A DNA stretch of 64,000 nt from Planctomycetota bacterium (GCA_030749235.1 JASMKM010000078.1:1-64000), one strand, 5' to 3'. Shown: positions 46,890 to 56,427, numbered from the stretch's first letter. A program made the numbers and translations. The notes: a model not told the origin generated them from the sequence alone.

Positions 46890-48441
46890 TGCCACGCTGG
46901 ATGCCACCTTGGGCGACTCGCGGCTTGCCTGGCGCACGGACTGTCAAGTTGAAGCTGGAATCATAGAGTTCGTTGAACTGGAAGCTGCCGTCGGGGCCAG
47001 TCAACACAGCATCGCGGTCGAGAAAGCGCTCGGGCATATGGGCTGCCAGGAAGCCTTCCATCGGTAGCGACCCCTGGATGCGGACCGGCACACCGGACAT
47101 GCCCTTGCCCTCGGCATCGACGACCTTGCCGGCCACGGAAACGCCACCTTCAAGCACCACGTCGAGTGGTTGCATGCCGACATCGATGTCCATCGGGCCG
47201 AGGAAGCTCATGCCGTAACCGGCCTTGTACAACAACACACAGACATCCTTCTTTGGTTTGCCGACGCCGAACAGGTAGTTGCCCTCCTTGTCGGTAAAGA
47301 CACTCGGATTGCCATCGGCACTCAGCATCCAAATCTGCACGCTGGAAATCTCCTTGCCATTGACATCCTGCACGCGGCCCGCGAGTGATGCACCTTCGGA
47401 CATCTCCAACCAGACATCCTGTTGACCGGCGCCGAAGGACTTGCGCAAGGGCAAGTAGCGCGGGTGCCGCCCGACGATGTTCCAACCTTGCGATTCCGGC
47501 ACAGCCGGCAAAGTGAACAAGCCAGCCTCATCGGACTTAGCCAGGCAGGCGCGCGGCCCATACATGAAGACCTCCTCGTATTGGGTAGGGCGACGATTGG
47601 TCTTGCGATTGGGTTTGCCGGCCACCACCATCACGTCGGCGATTGGCTCCTCGTTGGCATCGATAGCTTGGCCGTAGACCACATGCCCGGGTTCCATATG
47701 GATTTCGAGGTCACGAAATTCACGTGCCTCGATCATGCTTCCGCCTGGGCGCCAAACAGACATCATGTTCTCCCAATTGGCCTCTAATACAAAAGGACCG
47801 CTCGGGAATCCGCCGAGGCGGAAGGCACCATCCTTATCGCTACGCGTGAACACGTCGACGCGGGTGCTGACCATATTGTCGAGGCTAATTGGGTCAGTGA
47901 AGAAGGCGCCGACGGTGGCACCGGCGACTGGATTGCCTTCGACATCTAGGACTATCCCACTGACGATGCCACCGGCTTCCAACTCGACGTGGATCTTGTG
48001 TGTGCGCCCACCCATCAGGAGAGCACTTTCCTTGTAAGTGGTCGGGGCAGTGCGGGCACTGGGGTTGATATCCAGGCCGACCAGACGGGAGCCATGTTCG
48101 AATTGCACGCGGCGCGTACCGTCGGGAGTGGTGCGCACATCGGTATTGGATGGTTTGCCGTCCGCCTCCCAGAAGATCTTGATCGGCACATCAGGAGCAC
48201 CCTGGTCCGTACCTTTGATGGTCAAAGCGAGCTCCAAGAAAGCGATCGCTTGTGGATCAATCGGAGGCAAATCCTCAGGCTCTTGGGAAGAGTGCGCATT
48301 TGCCCCATCAGAATTGGCACCACCGGCTCCAACACCTTGATTAGAAGGGTCTTGAGAGGATTTGCCTGCATCACTGCAGGCACTCAGGAAAGCGAGGGCC
48401 AGCAGGAAGGCCCATGTCAGACGACCGAATCGCATGTGCAT
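46861..48441 (-). CDS. Lipoprotein with four carboxypeptidase-regulatory-like (Cna-B-type) repeats
   Basis: This protein of 526 residues starts at MHMRFGRLTWAFLLALAFLSAC; the 85 extra track residues overlap the divergent gene. The lipobox is LSAC. A Ser/Gly/Asn-rich linker follows, then four or more repeats of the type G-x-V-x-D-x-x-G-x-P-x-x-G/D-x-x-V: GIVLDVEGNPVAGATVGAF, GQAIDANEEPIADVMVV, GRVQDVNGKEISSVQIW and GKVVDAEGKGMSGVPVRI. These prealbumin-like folds are structural or adhesive. No enzyme motif is seen. Confidence 0.82.
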   Translation of the reverse strand: MHMRFGRLTWAFLLALAFLSACSDAGKSSQDPSNQGVGAGGANSDGANAHSSQEPEDLPPIDPQAIAFLELALTIKGTDQGAPDVPIKIFWEADGKPSNTDVRTTPDGTRRVQFEHGSRLVGLDINPSARTAPTTYKESALLMGGRTHKIHVELEAGGIVSGIVLDVEGNPVAGATVGAFFTDPISLDNMVSTRVDVFTRSDKDGAFRLGGFPSGPFVLEANWENMMSVWRPGGSMIEAREFRDLEIHMEPGHVVYGQAIDANEEPIADVMVVAGKPNRKTNRRPTQYEEVFMYGPRACLAKSDEAGLFTLPAVPESQGWNIVGRHPRYLPLRKSFGAGQQDVWLEMSEGASLAGRVQDVNGKEISSVQIWMLSADGNPSVFTDKEGNYLFGVGKPKKDVCVLLYKAGYGMSFLGPMDIDVGMQPLDVVLEGGVSVAGKVVDAEGKGMSGVPVRIQGSLPMEGFLAAHMPERFLDRDAVLTGPDGSFQFNELYDSSFNLTVRAPGKPRVAQGGIQRGTTDLVLTVE

Positions 48442-48547
48442 GGGGCAAGGATAACCCCCGTCTCTTGGTATTTCAGGCCAAGATTGCCAAGGAACCCGCA
48501 TTCCTATGGGGTAGGATTGTGCACCGGACTGCCTTCCGGAAAACGTG

Positions 48548-50563
48548 ATGAAAACCCCTCGGAAACTCTCCCTCGCCTTTGCAGCTGCACTGATCACGCT
48601 GCTGGCCCCTCTTTCGGCCCAACAGGATTGGGTGGCTTGGAGCAGCGTCGACGGTGCCGCCAACACAGACCAATTCAGCTTTGCCATGGAAGGCATAGGT
48701 GATTGGAACCAAGATGGTTACGACGATTACGCCGTGTCCTCTCCTGGTTCTGATGCCATGTACCAGAATGGTGGCATGGTCACGATCCACTCCGGCGAGA
48801 ATGACGCCATCCTGCTGACCATCGACGCCATGAATGCCGGCGAGCAGCTTGGTTTCTGCTTGGCCAGTCTGGGCAGCCACGGCGACAACATGCCGAAGCT
48901 TGCCATTGGCGCCCCCTTTGCCTCCACCGCGAGCGGCCCCTTCTCTGGATTGGTGCGGATTTATGCCTGGGACAACGTCACCGGCACCCTCACCATGATG
49001 GATGAAATCGCTGGCACTGGCCCCGGAATGTTGTTCGGCGCCAGCATGACCGCCTTCGACCGCGAAGGTAATGGCCAGATGGATCTTGCCGTCGGCGCGA
49101 TTGGTGCGAACTTCCAGGACGGGCAGGTCCTGACCTTCGCCATGAGCAGCGCAGGTGTTGCCATGCCTGCCGTCGACATCTTCGATGGCGAAGCCGGAAG
49201 CGGCCAAATGTTCGGTTGGGCCCTTTCGCGAGTCAACGCGCAGAACGCTTCCCGTACGGGTGGAACCGTCGGCGATGATCTGATCGTCGGTGTGCCTTTC
49301 GCCGACGCCTCGGCCAGCGAAGCCGGTGCCGTGATCCTGATCGATGAGACGGGAGTCATGACCGAACTAACCAATCCCTTCTCCACCAATGCTGGAGCCC
49401 ACCTCGGCTATTGCGTCTCGGCCGGTCTCGATGCCTTGGGTGATTTCACCGAGGACATCTCCGCAGGAGCTCCGGATACGCAGTCCGGTAACGTCCTGCT
49501 CTGGTCCGGCGAGAACCTGATGCTCGGACGCAACCTGATTGGTCTTAACACTGGCGACCGCTACGGTTTCTCGGCGATATTGATTCCCGACACCAACTTC
49601 GACGGCAAGGCTGACGTCGCCGCAGGTGCCCCAGGCTTTAGCTCCAATCGTGGTGTCCTGAAGGTACGCGAAGTCGACGTAAGTGGCGCGGACCTCTACA
49701 CCGCACTGGGCACCGCCGGCACCAGCGCGCAGTTCGGCTTCACCGTCGCTTCAGTCGGTGATATCAACCAGACCGACAAGATGGAAGTCGCTGTCGGTAC
49801 GCCGTGGATCGCCAACAACCGCGGTCGCCTCGAAACCTTCGCTCCACCGGCACAGGACATCGGTCCAATCACTTTGGTTGTCAGCGGTAACTTCAACTGG
49901 GCAACCGATGCCATCATCGATGTCACCAACCTCTCCGAAGGCACAGGCGGCGACCTCTACTGGTACGTCGGCACCCAACTCAGTGATGTGGTTTCAAACG
50001 ACGGGTACGACGTAAACATTAGCAATGGTGGCGCCCCACCGACCCGCTTTGCACTGACCACCAGTCCTGGCTCCTCGGATCAGATTCTCTTCCCATTGGA
50101 CGATCACATTGACGATGGCACCGTGCTTTACTTCCAGCTGGTCGAGGATCGTAACGGTTTCGTACGCACCTCCAGCGTTGACGGCGGTGTGGTCAACAAC
50201 CCGGGTGTCTCGATCTTCGTGGAAGGCAACCAGGCTCCTGGTACCGTCATCGTGAAGACGCGCTGGGGTTACTACAACAGCCCGATTTACCTCTACGCCA
50301 CGCCATTCGGCTTCACCCCAGGTGCAGTGAACTCGGTCCCTGACAACAACTGGAGAATTAACCTGCGTAACCCTCGTTTCATCGGTAGCGAATCCAGCAC
50401 CGACATCTCCGGCGCATTGGGTGATCCGGATGAAGGAGACTTCACCTCCGACCCAATCGCGGTGCCTGCCGCTGCAGCAGGACGTACGATCCACTTCCAG
50501 GCCTATGACTGGGACCTGTTCAACCCGCAGCTCACCAACGTGCTCGGCGTTGATTTCCAGTAA
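48548..50563 (+). CDS. Exported FG-GAP/integrin-alpha-like repeat protein
   Basis: This protein of 671 residues starts at MKTPRKLSLAFAAALITLLAPLSAQ, a canonical signal; the GTG one codon earlier is less likely. FG-GAP-type repeats with calcium-loop-like segments run to about residue 430, such as GIGDWNQDGYDDYAVSSPG, IPDTNFDGKADVAAGAPG and SVGDINQTDKMEVAVGTPW. They form a beta-propeller. The remaining 230 residues are beta-rich and may include a C-terminal module like those of the secreted peptidases. The role is probably surface binding. A strong terminator follows. Confidence 0.85.
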   Translation: MKTPRKLSLAFAAALITLLAPLSAQQDWVAWSSVDGAANTDQFSFAMEGIGDWNQDGYDDYAVSSPGSDAMYQNGGMVTIHSGENDAILLTIDAMNAGEQLGFCLASLGSHGDNMPKLAIGAPFASTASGPFSGLVRIYAWDNVTGTLTMMDEIAGTGPGMLFGASMTAFDREGNGQMDLAVGAIGANFQDGQVLTFAMSSAGVAMPAVDIFDGEAGSGQMFGWALSRVNAQNASRTGGTVGDDLIVGVPFADASASEAGAVILIDETGVMTELTNPFSTNAGAHLGYCVSAGLDALGDFTEDISAGAPDTQSGNVLLWSGENLMLGRNLIGLNTGDRYGFSAILIPDTNFDGKADVAAGAPGFSSNRGVLKVREVDVSGADLYTALGTAGTSAQFGFTVASVGDINQTDKMEVAVGTPWIANNRGRLETFAPPAQDIGPITLVVSGNFNWATDAIIDVTNLSEGTGGDLYWYVGTQLSDVVSNDGYDVNISNGGAPPTRFALTTSPGSSDQILFPLDDHIDDGTVLYFQLVEDRNGFVRTSSVDGGVVNNPGVSIFVEGNQAPGTVIVKTRWGYYNSPIYLYATPFGFTPGAVNSVPDNNWRINLRNPRFIGSESSTDISGALGDPDEGDFTSDPIAVPAAAAGRTIHFQAYDWDLFNPQLTNVLGVDFQ

Positions 50564-50639
50564 GTCCTGAGATTCGGCCGCGCGGCCTCGATTGCCAAGC
50601 CGCGTGGCCCGAAGCCAACCCCTGCGGCTCTCAAAAGAT

Positions 50640-50672
50640 AAGCCGGCTCCATCTTTGCGGAGCCGGCTTTCT
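50640..50672 (+). terminator. Rho-independent terminator of the FG-GAP gene
   Basis: AGCCGGCTCC (50641-50650) pairs perfectly with GGAGCCGGCT (50659-50668), with an eight-base loop, and is followed by ttctgcttt. It lies 77 bases after the FG-GAP stop. Confidence 0.85.
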
Positions 50673-50720
50673 GCTTTACGGGAAGGAGCTTCTCTTATGA
50701 AGCTGCTTGGGTGGAAAAGC

Positions 50721-50909
50721 TCAAGCGGAGGGGAGGGTTGGTTGCTGTGTTTCTCTGGGGGCAGCCTGACTACTTTCAGGAGTCTCGATGCTCGCGTCGT
50801 TGCGCGGGTTAGCTCCGCTTCCAAGCAACATGCTCGCAGCTACGAGTAAAACAAACATCACCAAGATGGCCGCAAGGGCGACGAGGGGGCGTTCCGCGGA
50901 AGTACGCAC
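50721..50909 (-). CDS. Possible small single-TM protein
   Basis: This open frame of 62 codons starts at a GTG. It has a short basic start (MRTSAERP), one membrane span at about residues 9-29 (VALAAILVMFVLLVAASMLLG) and a Ser/Pro/Gln-rich tail. The composition fits a real small membrane protein. The GTG start, the absence of an obvious ribosome site and the isolated position keep it uncertain. It is the only gene candidate in the stretch from 50564 to 51081. Confidence 0.4.
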   Translation of the reverse strand: MRTSAERPLVALAAILVMFVLLVAASMLLGSGANPRNDASIETPESSQAAPRETQQPTLPSA

Positions 50910-51000
50910 GAGTGAGGAGGAACTGGGGGATGTGTGGGGGAAAGGGATGGACAGGTGACTGCCTCATTGAATCAACCGTATCACGGTTTTAAATCTTAGG

Positions 51001-51030
51001 GGAACTATTTATAGGGAACTATTAGGAACT
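51001..51030. repeat. Three copies of GGAACT in 30 bp
   Basis: GGAACT occurs at 51001, 51015 and 51025 within an AT-rich stretch downstream of folE and upstream of the possible small gene at 50909 (minus). On the minus strand the motif reads AGTTCC. It may be a regulator site or a slipped repeat. Confidence 0.5.
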
Positions 51031-51081
51031 TTCTAATCCAGAGTGATGGAGATTCTCCGGCAGGACGCCGCCGCACCTCGA

Positions 51082-51666
51082 TCAAGCCAGTGGATTCGAT
51101 GACCGTACCAAACTCAAGAACTCGCTGCGCGTTCGCGGGTCGGAACGGAAGGTGCCGAGCATGCACGAGGTGGCCGTCACGCTGGCCTGCTTCGCTACCC
51201 CACGCATCATCATGCAAAGATGAGCGGCCTCAGTAACCACCGCAACGCCAAGAGGTTCCAGCACCTCACTGATGGCTTCGGCAATCTGCACGGTCATCCG
51301 CTCCTGCACCTGCAGGCGTCGCGCGAACATATCCACAATGCGAGGCAGTTTGCTCAGGCCGATTATCTTGCCTTTCGGCAGGTAGGCGATGTGGACGCGC
51401 CCATAGAAAGGCAACATGTGGTGTTCGCACAAGGAGTAGAACTCGATGTCCTTGACCAGCACCATCTCATCGACTTCCTCGGTGAACAGGGCGCCGTTGA
51501 CGACTTCGGCAAGCTTGGTGCTATGGCCGCTGACCAGGTACTCATAACTCTTGGCAACTCGCTCCGGGGTCTGCTTCAGGCCTTCGCGTTCTGGATCCTC
51601 CCCCAGCTCGACAAGCATCTTCTTGACGAGGGCTTCCACCTGCGGATTTGGCTGATTCTTACTCAT
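51082..51666 (-). CDS. folE: GTP cyclohydrolase I
   Basis: This protein of 194 residues starts at [18 protein letters not shown]; the track start adds 29 residues from the overlapping gene. The FolE motifs are [38 protein letters not shown] (zinc Cys and catalytic His), [24 protein letters not shown] and [10 protein letters not shown] (second zinc Cys). It makes dihydroneopterin triphosphate from GTP. Its start overlaps the last bases of the pterin synthase gene, so the two enzymes act in sequence in a pterin or queuosine pathway. Confidence 0.96.
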   Translation of the reverse strand: MSKNQPNPQVEALVKKMLVELGEDPEREGLKQTPERVAKSYEYLVSGHSTKLAEVVNGALFTEEVDEMVLVKDIEFYSLCEHHMLPFYGRVHIAYLPKGKIIGLSKLPRIVDMFARRLQVQERMTVQIAEAISEVLEPLGVAVVTEAAHLCMMMRGVAKQASVTATSCMLGTFRSDPRTRSEFLSLVRSSNPLA

Positions 51667-52087
51667 GGTCAGGTCCGAAGTAATCACTACGACAATCGCG
51701 GCTCTCTTCAATACGCAAGCGATACAGCTTGGCACTGCTGTCGGTGAAGGCATCAGCCAGCTGTTCCCAGAACGCGATCAGCAGGTTCTCTGATGTGGGC
51801 ACGATGCCCTGCAGGAAGGGCACGTCCAGATTCAGGTTGCGATGGTCAACCTGGTCGTAGATGCGCTGATCGACCAACTGCTTGAGTTTCAGAAAGTCGT
51901 AGACCATGCCGGTCTCCGAATCCACCGGCCCCTGCAGGGTGACGGTGAAGAGGTAATTGTGGCCGTGACTGTTGGGGCTGGCACAAATGCCGTAGATATC
52001 GCGATTGCGCTGCTCGGACCAGTCTTCACGGTAAAGACGGTAAGCAGCGCAAAACTCGGTGCGGTAACTGATCTGCTGGACAGGCAT
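51659..52087 (-). CDS. 6-pyruvoyl-tetrahydropterin synthase / QueD-family protein with an altered zinc ligand
   Basis: This 142-residue protein has the catalytic Cys35 and zinc pair His41/His43 in [11 protein letters not shown]. The spacing C-x5-HGH is that of animal PTPS rather than E. coli QueD (C-x3-HGH). DHRNLN and TSENLL supply the remaining catalytic residues. The usual first zinc His in F-x-A-x-H-R-L is Tyr16 here (FCAAYRLY). It would act on the folE product to make a tetrahydropterin. The gene precedes and overlaps folE by eight bases, so a dedicated biopterin-like pathway is plausible. Confidence 0.85.
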   Translation of the reverse strand: MPVQQISYRTEFCAAYRLYREDWSEQRNRDIYGICASPNSHGHNYLFTVTLQGPVDSETGMVYDFLKLKQLVDQRIYDQVDHRNLNLDVPFLQGIVPTSENLLIAFWEQLADAFTDSSAKLYRLRIEESRDCRSDYFGPDHE

Positions 52088-52148
52088 GAGGCTTGCCGGG
52101 GAAGGCTAGCCACATATGATACCGGTGCGGCTTGGCTAGAATCAGGGC

Positions 52149-53447
52149 ATGCCCATAAAGCAGCGCCCTCTGGACCCCCGCAGTATCGCATTCGGCGTGT
52201 TCTGGGCGGTAGCCGTGATGTTGAGCGTGAGGTTTCTGTTGGCCCCGTGGATCGACCTGAATACGCGCGAACGCCATGAGCAGATCTTGGCCCAGGCGCA
52301 TGCCACCATCCTGCAGCACAGCCTCGAGCAGCAGGATCCGTCAGACCTGATGCGCAGTGCTGCCGAAGGAATGTTGATGTCCTTGGAGGATCCCTATGCC
52401 AGCTTCGTCGGGCCGGAGCAGATGCGGCGCTTCAACGAGGACAGCAGTGGCACCTTGGTCGGCATCGGCGTGATGCTCAACGGACTCGGTACCGTGCTCT
52501 ACCCGCAACCCGACGGCTTGGCCGAGGCGGCAGGCATCCGCCCCGGGGATCGCTTCCTCGAAGTCGACGGCCTGGACGTCTCCGACTGGATGATGGACCA
52601 GCTCACCGAGGTCTTGCGTGGCGAGATGGGCAGCGAAGTCAACCTACTGATGAAGCATCCCGATGACACTGTCTACGAGGCGCTAGTGAAACGCAGCAAG
52701 GTGCCGACTCTGACCGTCGGCGACGTGCGCCTGCTGGATGAGCAGGCTGGCATCGGCCATGTGCATATCCGGTCCTTCGCCGGCACCACGGCCGACGAGT
52801 TTGAACGCGCGATGTGGCGTCTCAATGGTGCCGCGCCGGACGGCAAGCTGAAGGCCTTGGTGTTGGACCTTCGCTGGAACATTGGCGGCCAATTGAGTTC
52901 GGCGATTGCAATCTTGTCCTTCTTTCTCGATGGCGAACTGGTCTGCAGCCTGGAAGGACGAAACCACACGAGCGAACAGCGTTTCTCGGCACGCGGCAAG
53001 GCGGTCTACAAAGACCTGCCAATCGTACTGGTGGTCAACGAATGGAGTGCGTCGGGTTCCGAGGTGTTGGCTGCGGCCTTACGCGAACGCGGCAAGGCAG
53101 TGCTGGTCGGAGCCCGCACCTACGGCAAGGGCATCTATCAACAGGTCTATGATTTCGAGAAGGGCAACTTCGTGTTGAAGTTCACTGCCGGTTACTACAC
53201 CACGCCGTCCGGGCGTATCCTTGAAGGCCATCTGAACCCGTCCTTGGTCGGCGGCCTGGAAGCAGATATTCCGGTGCGCACCTTGGCTGAGAACAGTGCC
53301 GGGATTCGCGCTTGGCTGCGCCTCAATCCACCGCCTTCACGATTCCGTGACGAGGTCTACGCGATGTTCCCTGCCATCCGCGACGCTCAACCTCCTGATG
53401 ATCTTGCCCTCGAGACGGCGCTGCGCCTGATGCAGTCCAGCCTTTGA
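52149..53447 (+). CDS. S41-family C-terminal processing peptidase
   Basis: This 432-residue protein has an N-terminal membrane anchor (about 12-32), a helical stretch with LEDPYASFVGPEQM, a PDZ domain (about 95-175, AGIRPGDRFLEVDG) and the S41 catalytic core. The core has GHVHIRSFAG, LVLDLRWNIGGQL, the nucleophile in NEWSASGSEVLAAAL and the lysine in GARTYGKGIYQQ. It resembles CtpA/Prc, which trims or degrades envelope proteins at their C-termini. It is four bases upstream of tsaD. Confidence 0.92.
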   Translation: MPIKQRPLDPRSIAFGVFWAVAVMLSVRFLLAPWIDLNTRERHEQILAQAHATILQHSLEQQDPSDLMRSAAEGMLMSLEDPYASFVGPEQMRRFNEDSSGTLVGIGVMLNGLGTVLYPQPDGLAEAAGIRPGDRFLEVDGLDVSDWMMDQLTEVLRGEMGSEVNLLMKHPDDTVYEALVKRSKVPTLTVGDVRLLDEQAGIGHVHIRSFAGTTADEFERAMWRLNGAAPDGKLKALVLDLRWNIGGQLSSAIAILSFFLDGELVCSLEGRNHTSEQRFSARGKAVYKDLPIVLVVNEWSASGSEVLAAALRERGKAVLVGARTYGKGIYQQVYDFEKGNFVLKFTAGYYTTPSGRILEGHLNPSLVGGLEADIPVRTLAENSAGIRAWLRLNPPPSRFRDEVYAMFPAIRDAQPPDDLALETALRLMQSSL

Positions 53448-53451
53448 TGCC

Positions 53452-54474
53452 ATGAACAGTCGACTGGTCCTCGGGATCGAATCCTCATGCGACGAGACCG
53501 CTGCTGCGGTTGTCGCAGACGGCAAGCAGGTGCTTTCGTCGGTAGTCCACACGCAGATTGAAGAACATGCCGCCTGGGGTGGCGTGGTGCCGGAAATTGC
53601 TGGGCGCAGTCATCTGCGCGCGATCCGCCCAGCCATCGAGCAAGCCTTTGCCGATGCCGACATCTGCCATGAACAGTTAGCGGGCATCGCAGTGACCAAT
53701 CGTCCTGGCCTGCTCGGTTCCCTGTTGATTGGCGCCACCGCTGCGAAGGCCTTGTCCTGGGCTTGGAAAAAACCCTTAGTCGGCGTGCATCACATCGAGG
53801 CGCATGTCTATGCGGCCTTGATGACAATCGAGCAGCCACAGTTTCCCTACATCACCTTGGTGGTTTCCGGTGGCCATACCTCCCTGTACCGCACCACTTC
53901 CCCACTGGAGCATGAGCTGCTCGGCTGCACCCGCGACGACGCCGCCGGCGAGGCCTTGGACAAGGCCGCGAAGATGCTTGACCTTGGCTACCCAGGTGGC
54001 CCGGCAATCCAACAAGCCGCCATGGAAGGCGACCCCAAGGCCTTCCCATTTAAATTGCCGTTGTTGGACAAGGACTCCTTGGAGTTCTCCTTCTCGGGCT
54101 TGAAGACAGCCTTGCTCTACACCATCAAAGGCCCCGGCGGCAAGATGGAGGATCCATGGATTATCGATCGCGCGCGCTTGGCCGACTTATGCGCAAGTTA
54201 TGAATATGCCGTCACCGAAACCTTGGCGCGAAAATGCATACGCGCTTGTCAGCAGACCGGCATCGAGCGCATCCTGGTCGGCGGCGGCGTAGCATGCAAC
54301 AAGCGCTTGCGTGAATTGATGCAAGCAGCTGCGCAGAATGCAGGCTTAGAGGCGACTTTCGCCCCTCCGGCTTACTGCACCGACAATGCCGTGATGATCG
54401 CCGGCCTCGGATTCGAACTGCTCGATCGGAATCAGATCGACGACCTTAACCTCGACGTCTTCGCGCGCGCCTAG
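53452..54474 (+). CDS. tsaD: tRNA N6-adenosine threonylcarbamoyltransferase TsaD
   Basis: This 340-residue ASKHA-fold protein has LGIESSCDETAAAVV, the metal-binding HHIEAHVYA, VVSGGHTSLY, GEALDKAAKMLDLGYPGGP and GGGVACNKRLRE. It transfers threonylcarbamoyl to A37 of ANN-decoding tRNAs as part of t6A synthesis with TsaB/TsaE, which are not in this window. It is followed by larB after two bases. Confidence 0.96.
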   Translation: MNSRLVLGIESSCDETAAAVVADGKQVLSSVVHTQIEEHAAWGGVVPEIAGRSHLRAIRPAIEQAFADADICHEQLAGIAVTNRPGLLGSLLIGATAAKALSWAWKKPLVGVHHIEAHVYAALMTIEQPQFPYITLVVSGGHTSLYRTTSPLEHELLGCTRDDAAGEALDKAAKMLDLGYPGGPAIQQAAMEGDPKAFPFKLPLLDKDSLEFSFSGLKTALLYTIKGPGGKMEDPWIIDRARLADLCASYEYAVTETLARKCIRACQQTGIERILVGGGVACNKRLRELMQAAAQNAGLEATFAPPAYCTDNAVMIAGLGFELLDRNQIDDLNLDVFARA

Positions 54475-54476
54475 TC

Positions 54477-55238
54477 ATGGATCGTAATCAACTACGTGAC
54501 TTGCTCGAAGCCGTACGCGACGGTTCCCTGAACGCTGACGACGCCTTGGAACGACTGGCGCGCTTGCCGGTAAGTCATGGCGAACACACTGTGGCGGATA
54601 CCCATCGTGAGTTGCGTTGTGGAGTGCCGGAAGTCATCTACGCCGCCGGCAAGACTCCCGAGCAATGCGCCGCCGCCGCCAAACTATTGGCAGAAGCGCA
54701 TGATCGTGTATTGCTGACCAAGGCCGACGCCACACGTCATATGGCCGTCGCCAAGGTGCTGCCGCAAGCCACCTTTCATGCCGAAGCCGGCTGCGTCACC
54801 TGGTTCCGCCAAGCACAACAGGAGAAACGCGGCTTTGTCCTGGTGCTAGCCGCCGGCACTTCCGACCTGCAAGTTGCCGCCGAAGCCCAGGTCACCCTCG
54901 ATTGGATGGGTGTGCAGACCGAGTTGATCACCGATATCGGCGTCGCAGGACTCCACCGCCTGCTGCACCACGTTGAGCGATTACGCACAGCGGATTGCCT
55001 AGTGGTCGCCGCCGGCATGGAGGGGGCTTTGCCGTCGGTGGTTGCCGGATTGGTCGCATGCCCACTTGTGGCCGTTCCGACCAGCGTTGGCTATGGTTCT
55101 TCTTTTCAAGGACTTACGGCACTTCTCGCAATGCTGAACAGCTGCGCGCCGGGCATCGGCGTGGTCAACATCGACAATGGCTTCGGCGCTGGCCTGCTGG
55201 CGGCGAAAATCGCGAAATCGGCACATCCTTTGCACTAA
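54477..55238 (+). CDS. larB: Nickel-pincer cofactor biosynthesis protein LarB
   Basis: This 253-residue protein has the PurE-like half: VLAAGTSDLQVAAEAQVTL, VVAAGMEGALPSVVAGLV, VAVPTSVGYGSSFQGLTALL and GIGVVNIDNGFGAG. LarB carboxylates and hydrolyses nicotinic acid adenine dinucleotide, the first step toward the nickel-pincer nucleotide of lactate racemase-type enzymes. The N-terminal helical segment (LRDLLEAVRDGSLNADDAL) is typical. LarC, LarE and LarA are not in the window. Confidence 0.93.
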   Translation: MDRNQLRDLLEAVRDGSLNADDALERLARLPVSHGEHTVADTHRELRCGVPEVIYAAGKTPEQCAAAAKLLAEAHDRVLLTKADATRHMAVAKVLPQATFHAEAGCVTWFRQAQQEKRGFVLVLAAGTSDLQVAAEAQVTLDWMGVQTELITDIGVAGLHRLLHHVERLRTADCLVVAAGMEGALPSVVAGLVACPLVAVPTSVGYGSSFQGLTALLAMLNSCAPGIGVVNIDNGFGAGLLAAKIAKSAHPLH

Positions 55239-55245
55239 GGAACGG

Positions 55246-56412
55246 ATGGCTTCCTTAGCCGGATCTCTTCTGGCTGTGATTCTGGTCCAGTCAGCCCCGG
55301 AGCCGCAAGCTCCACCTATTCCGATTGCCGTGTTGCAATCCGGTCAACGGGTGGAATGCGTCGAAGCCGAGGCCGGCGATCGCGAGTTCCAGACTCCTTA
55401 TGGTCTGTTCCGCTCGCCAACCAATCCGGTCGAGAAGGTCGTCGATGGCGCCCAGCAGGCCAAGGACTTACGCAAGCTTCGCAGCGCGGGCGTGCTGGAT
55501 GATTTTACTTGGTTGCATGACCTGTCCACCGCCGGCCAACTGCGCGAATTGTCGATGGCTTGTCTCGAGGTGTTGGCACAGGATCATCAGAATACCTATC
55601 CCTATGAACTCCTCGAATCCTGGGGCCGCAAGCTTGATCCGGTGCCGGCCAAACTAGACCGCGACAAGCGCATCTCATGGTTGTGGAAGCGCGTGACTGG
55701 CAAAGACTTCACCTTGGCGGTCTTAGCTGGTGCAAAGTTGCGCGAAGAAGTTTCACAGAGTTCGCAAGCGCAGAACGAACGCGTGGTGAGCATCCGCCAG
55801 TTGCGCAGCGCCATCCGCAGCAAGAGCATTGTGCAACGCCGCGTTGCATGTTTGGTCGCCGGCCAGCAACGCGAGTTCACGATGCGTGAGTTGCTGCTCG
55901 AGACGTCGATCGCTGACAAGCTGGATCCGGTGCGCTGCGCTGCCGCCGAAGGCACGCATCAAATACACGCCCACAGTGCTCGCCAGTATTGGGTGCGCAA
56001 CCTAGCGCAGGGCAGCGGTGCACATCGCGATGCAGCCGCTTGGAACCTCGGTCACTTCGGTGGCGCCGACGCCCTCAACGCCTTGATTCACGTGCTGGCC
56101 GCTTGGGAGCACAAGCCACCAGAACGATTCAGGTTTGCCGACCGCACCATCTGGGTAGTCCATCGATCAGACCGCAGCGCCGGTGACTTGGGTGGCTACA
56201 ACCCCGAGAAGCTCGAGGTCGATTTCCGTCACCTGTCCCCAGACCTCGAGTTCCTCGATCTGGGGTCTACATTCACCGTCACGCGTTACGGCGAAAGCCT
56301 CCATATCTTGATTCTCGAAGCCCTAGACACCTGGGCAGGAGAAAAAACTGACCGCGATACTGCGGCTTGGATAACTTGGTACCTTGAGGTTTGGTTGCCG
56401 TCGCGCGCCTAA
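55246..56412 (+). CDS. Novel exported HEAT-like protein, triplet member 1
   Basis: This protein of 388 residues starts at MASLAGSLLAVILVQSAPEP, a short hydrophobic N-terminus without basic residues; the track start lies inside larB. A small beta unit (PIAVLQSGQRVECVE, FQTPYGLFRSP) is followed by a conserved helical core containing WGRKLDPVPAKLDRDKRISWLWK. HEAT-like repeats follow (VQRRVACLVAGQQ, DPVRCAAAEGTHQ, HRDAAAWNLGHFGG), and a beta-rich end. It is a paralogue of the two next genes. No catalytic motif is seen; it is probably a periplasmic binding or scaffold protein. Confidence 0.75.
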   Translation: MASLAGSLLAVILVQSAPEPQAPPIPIAVLQSGQRVECVEAEAGDREFQTPYGLFRSPTNPVEKVVDGAQQAKDLRKLRSAGVLDDFTWLHDLSTAGQLRELSMACLEVLAQDHQNTYPYELLESWGRKLDPVPAKLDRDKRISWLWKRVTGKDFTLAVLAGAKLREEVSQSSQAQNERVVSIRQLRSAIRSKSIVQRRVACLVAGQQREFTMRELLLETSIADKLDPVRCAAAEGTHQIHAHSARQYWVRNLAQGSGAHRDAAAWNLGHFGGADALNALIHVLAAWEHKPPERFRFADRTIWVVHRSDRSAGDLGGYNPEKLEVDFRHLSPDLEFLDLGSTFTVTRYGESLHILILEALDTWAGEKTDRDTAAWITWYLEVWLPSRA

Positions 56413-56427
56413 GCCCTAGTCCTTTTC

